16,621 bases of DNA. It comes from Tannerella sp. (GTDB lineage Bacteria; Bacteroidota; Bacteroidia; Bacteroidales; Tannerellaceae). Location of the stretch: NCBI GenBank assembly GCA_031272655.1, contig JAISTJ010000063.1, positions 1 through 16,621 on the forward strand, read 5' to 3'. Under the pieces are notes generated by a model. That model saw only the letters and a list, made by a program, of their open reading frames with translations, did no database searches and was not told the DNA's origin. Shown piece by piece: positions 14,669 through 16,621 of this stretch; positions within the stretch are counted from its first letter, which is position 1, and the number at the start of each line of letters is the position of its first letter. The translations under genes were made by a program, and so were the position numbers.

Positions 14669-16054
14669 TTATTGTATAGTTTCTTTGTTTTCTTTCTCTT
14701 CCGGCTTTTTGTAGAAATCATCTACAGACACTTCCTTCTCTTCAACCGTAATCTTCTCTTTGATTACCGGCGTCAGTTTCTCTTCTATAACGCCGTCAGT
14801 GAAACGACTTACCGTTTCGGGCTTCTGAAGCATGTCATCAACATATTTTTGAAGCATATCTTCGGATGGCGCTCCCATGCCATATTGAGCCATCTGCATC
14901 AATATCGCACGTCTTGCATAATCCTCTATATCAGCCTTTTCCGTCTTTAAATCAAACATTTCCGCAAGTTTGTCCTTGATAACCTGATACTTAAGCCCAT
15001 CCATAATGTCCGGAAATTCTTTTTCAAGCGCCTCAGCATCTTTATTCTTATCGGTCATCAGCAGGAAGCGCTTCAAGACGTCTTCCGCAAACTTCACATC
15101 GCCGGCCTTGTCGAGTAAAAATTTACGCAAGTCGCCGCCGAAACGGTAGTCGCTCTCGCGTCCGTACTGGTAGGCGAGGCTCTCGCGAACCCTGTCCCTG
15201 AACGCCGCTTCGTCTTTGATAGCGCCCTCGCCGTAGAGTTTGTCGTAAAATTCCTGATTGAGTTCGGCTTTTTTGAGGCGCTTTATCTCCTTTATTTCAA
15301 AAGAAAAATCGCTCTTGGCTTCTTTAACTTTCTCTTTATCAATCCTTAACAGCGCCGCAATCTCAGCTTCGTTTCCTTTGAAAGCCTTATACGGGTTGAA
15401 GACCGTCTTGCCGCCGATTTTGGCGCCTACAAACTTCTTTTGCTCGGTCTTGCCTTTCATATATTGCGGCGAAAGAATCGTATCTTCGATGAGGATACCG
15501 CCCTCTTTCGGCCCTCCGGCTTCGTCTATTTCGGCGAGTGTTCCTTTCAGAAGGTCTTCATTTTCAGCTGTTTCACCTGTCTCGTATGTGCCATAGTTCA
15601 CCAAATACGACTCAACCTGTTTTTCAACCATCTCATCGTCAATCTTCACTTTGTAATACGGCAGCTTGTCCTTTTTAGTCAACTTGATGTTGATTTCGGG
15701 CGACAAGGCTACATCGAAACAAAATTCAAAGTTTTCATCTGTCTCAAAATCAATCGGTTTCTGTTCTTTTTCGCTTTGTATAGGCTCTCCCATCACCTTG
15801 AGACCGTTGTCCTTGATGTATGAAAAGAGATTTTCGCCCAAAAGCTTGTTAACCTCCTCAACCATAGCCTGTTTGCCATACAGTTTCTGTACAATGCCCA
15901 TAGGCACCATTCCCTTGCGAAAACCGGGCATATTGGCTTTCTGGCGCACTGACTGGAGGCTTTTCTTCACCCGCTCGGCATAGTCTTCCTTAACTATCTC
16001 AATTGTAATGACGCCACTCACGGCATCTTCGTTCGTTTTAAAAGAAATATTCAT
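14669..16054 (-). CDS. tig: Trigger factor, ribosome-associated chaperone
   Basis: Trigger factor binds ribosomal protein uL23 at the tunnel exit and shields nascent chains. The 461 residues begin with the ribosome-binding domain, with signature GFRKGMVP (44-51) after RQKANMP. The middle region (about 150-245) should be the FKBP-type PPIase domain, but the usual GxxVxxxFxGxxxG core is not recognisable: LLKGTLAEIDEAGGPKEGG stands there. The rest (about 250-440) is the helical substrate-binding domain, including ELNQEFYDKLYG and YARRAILMQMAQYGMG. It ends in an acidic, lysine-rich tail (PEEKENKETIQ). It is the first gene of the tig-clpP-clpX set; upstream is a 70-bp gap with a promoter-like motif. 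The chaperone function looks intact, while isomerase activity is doubtful. Confidence 0.95.
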   Translation of the reverse strand: MNISFKTNEDAVSGVITIEIVKEDYAERVKKSLQSVRQKANMPGFRKGMVPMGIVQKLYGKQAMVEEVNKLLGENLFSYIKDNGLKVMGEPIQSEKEQKPIDFETDENFEFCFDVALSPEINIKLTKKDKLPYYKVKIDDEMVEKQVESYLVNYGTYETGETAENEDLLKGTLAEIDEAGGPKEGGILIEDTILSPQYMKGKTEQKKFVGAKIGGKTVFNPYKAFKGNEAEIAALLRIDKEKVKEAKSDFSFEIKEIKRLKKAELNQEFYDKLYGEGAIKDEAAFRDRVRESLAYQYGRESDYRFGGDLRKFLLDKAGDVKFAEDVLKRFLLMTDKNKDAEALEKEFPDIMDGLKYQVIKDKLAEMFDLKTEKADIEDYARRAILMQMAQYGMGAPSEDMLQKYVDDMLQKPETVSRFTDGVIEEKLTPVIKEKITVEEKEVSVDDFYKKPEEKENKETIQ

Positions 16055-16105
16055 TCTTCCTTGTTTATTAAGTATTTATATAATAATTGTGCAAAAAACA
16101 AGATG

Positions 16106-16113
16106 CAAAAATA
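16106..16113 (-). promoter_or_regulatory. -7-like element upstream of tig
   Basis: TATTTTTG on the minus strand fits TAnnTTTG and lies in the 70-bp AT-rich gap between the 67-residue gene (stop at 16125) and tig (start 16054). No TTTG occurs at the expected 19-20 nt upstream, and the region is so AT-rich that chance matches are likely. It is offered as the best candidate for a separate tig-clpPX promoter. Confidence 0.35.
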
Positions 16114-16124
16114 ATAAAAATTTT

Positions 16125-16328
16125 TTACTTCCGCCGCTTATCCTTGAAATTTTTTTCGACAAAGATAATTGATATTATCAAATTTACGGCCAAAATTCCG
16201 CCGCAACATGCAATAAAAAATGCTAACCAAGGCTTCTCTTTGCTGTAAATTAAGTAGGCAATAACCGTCGCAATGACGATTAAAGCTATGATTATCAGTA
16301 ATATACGTGTTACGTTCTGTTTGTTCAT
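16125..16328 (-). CDS. Small two-helix membrane protein
   Basis: No family is recognised. The 67 residues show a short polar start (MNKQNVTR), a first hydrophobic helix (ILLIIIALIVIATVIAYLIY, about 9-28), a short charged loop (SKEKPW), a second helix (LAFFIACCGGILAVNLIISIIFV, about 35-57) and a basic tail (EKNFKDKRRK). By the positive-inside rule both ends face the cytosol. It is the leftward partner of a divergent promoter region shared with glnS and lies 70 bp upstream of tig in the same direction, so read-through into tig is possible. It is a real-looking gene judged by its start, promoter-like sequence and clean helices, but the function is unknown. Confidence 0.7.
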   Translation of the reverse strand: MNKQNVTRILLIIIALIVIATVIAYLIYSKEKPWLAFFIACCGGILAVNLIISIIFVEKNFKDKRRK

Positions 16329-16345
16329 ATTGTTGAATTGGAGTG

Positions 16346-16376
16346 CGAAGATAATAATTTTTTTTAGTATTTCGAA
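16346..16376 (-). promoter_or_regulatory. Promoter for the small membrane protein
   Basis: On the minus strand TTCG (16373-16376) and TATCTTCG (16346-16353) are 19 nt apart. Each differs by one base from TTTG-N19-TAnnTTTG. The start ATG at 16328 is 17 bases beyond. It overlaps the glnS promoter on the other strand. Confidence 0.4.
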
Positions 16377-16393
16377 AATTTGGTGTAATTTTG
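16364..16393 (+). promoter_or_regulatory. glnS promoter
   Basis: TAATTTTG (16386-16393) matches TAnnTTTG exactly and is followed 22 nt later by the glnS ATG. The -33 position has TTAG (16364-16367), one base from TTTG, with an 18-nt spacer. It lies back to back with the promoter of the small membrane protein. Confidence 0.5.
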
Positions 16394-16415
16394 CGCCCTC
16401 AAACGCAAAAAAAAT

Positions 16416-16621
16416 ATGGCAGAAAACATAATTCAGGAAGAAAACAGAAGAAGTCTGAACTTTATAGAGCAGATGGTTGAGAACGATTTATCTTCGGGCA
16501 AAAACGGCGGGCGCATACAGACGCGCTTCCCGCCCGAACCTAACGGATACCTGCACATCGGACACGCCAAGGCTATTTGCCTCGACTTCGGTGTGGCGCA
16601 GCGCTATGGCGGCGTCTGCAA
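16416..16621 (+). CDS. glnS: Glutaminyl-tRNA synthetase, N-terminal part (cut by window edge)
   Basis: This enzyme charges tRNA-Gln with glutamine in the cytosol. The first 68 residues are visible. They carry a polar lead ([20 protein letters not shown]) and then the class I active-site segment [20 protein letters not shown] (39-58), including the HIGH ATP-binding motif (47-50). The [16 protein letters not shown] wording is that of GlnRS, where bacterial GluRS typically has a PSPTG-type motif. Presence of GlnRS implies direct charging of tRNA-Gln rather than the amidotransferase route. The start at ATG 16416 follows an A-rich leader. It is the only full-strength gene on the plus strand, divergent from the tig side. 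Confidence 0.93.
   Translation, partial: MAENIIQEENRRSLNFIEQMVENDLSSGKNGGRIQTRFPPEPNGYLHIGHAKAICLDFGVAQRYGGVC

Noticed and set aside
16125..16328. Toxin of a type I toxin-antitoxin pair
   Set aside because: The 67-residue two-helix protein is larger than typical type I toxins and has a normal protein-gene setting. No antisense RNA promoter was identified inside it.

Overview
The window reads as a piece of a Bacteroidota (probably Bacteroidales) chromosome. The evidence is the gene order tig-clpP-clpX-recQ followed by a run of SurA-type chaperones and an OstA/LptA-like gene. Further support comes from promoter-like motifs of the Bacteroidota type (TTTG, about 19-20 nt, then TAnnTTTG), the near absence of Shine-Dalgarno sequences, and the sequence character of the MutL, ClpX and trigger factor proteins. 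Most of the window is housekeeping. Thirteen of the fifteen protein-coding features, 366 to 16328, lie on the minus strand with gaps or overlaps of only a few bases.

Layout from right to left, in the direction of transcription: the 5' end of glnS (plus strand, cut by the window edge) diverges from a 67-residue two-helix membrane protein. Then come trigger factor, ClpP, ClpX, RecQ, a two-parvulin periplasmic PPIase, a SurA-like lipoprotein without a recognisable parvulin domain, a full SurA homologue, and an OstA/LptA-like envelope protein. After a 56-bp gap with a good TACCTTTG -7 box comes a second group: a 102-residue tail-anchored protein, MutL, a DUF1015 protein, a HAD phosphatase and cytidine deaminase (cdd). 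The first group joins cytosolic protein quality control (trigger factor at the ribosome, ClpXP proteolysis) to envelope protein folding and LPS transport. The second joins mismatch repair to small metabolic enzymes.

The left 365 bases are the only clearly non-core part. They hold the last 41 codons of an IS4-type transposase (plus strand) and a strong hairpin with a T-run. Next comes a near-consensus Bacteroidota promoter pointing left into the transposase, with its -33 box inside a perfect 16-bp palindrome. Last are three tandem 33-bp repeats, the third of which overlaps the cdd stop codon. This is the most unusual part of the window, but no new multi-gene system can be demonstrated in it. 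Other points worth attention are a MutL whose C-terminal endonuclease motifs are degenerate, the parvulin-less member of the SurA cassette, and a ClpX whose usual IGF loop reads VGY.

No rRNA, tRNA, CRISPR array or plasmid or phage module was seen.
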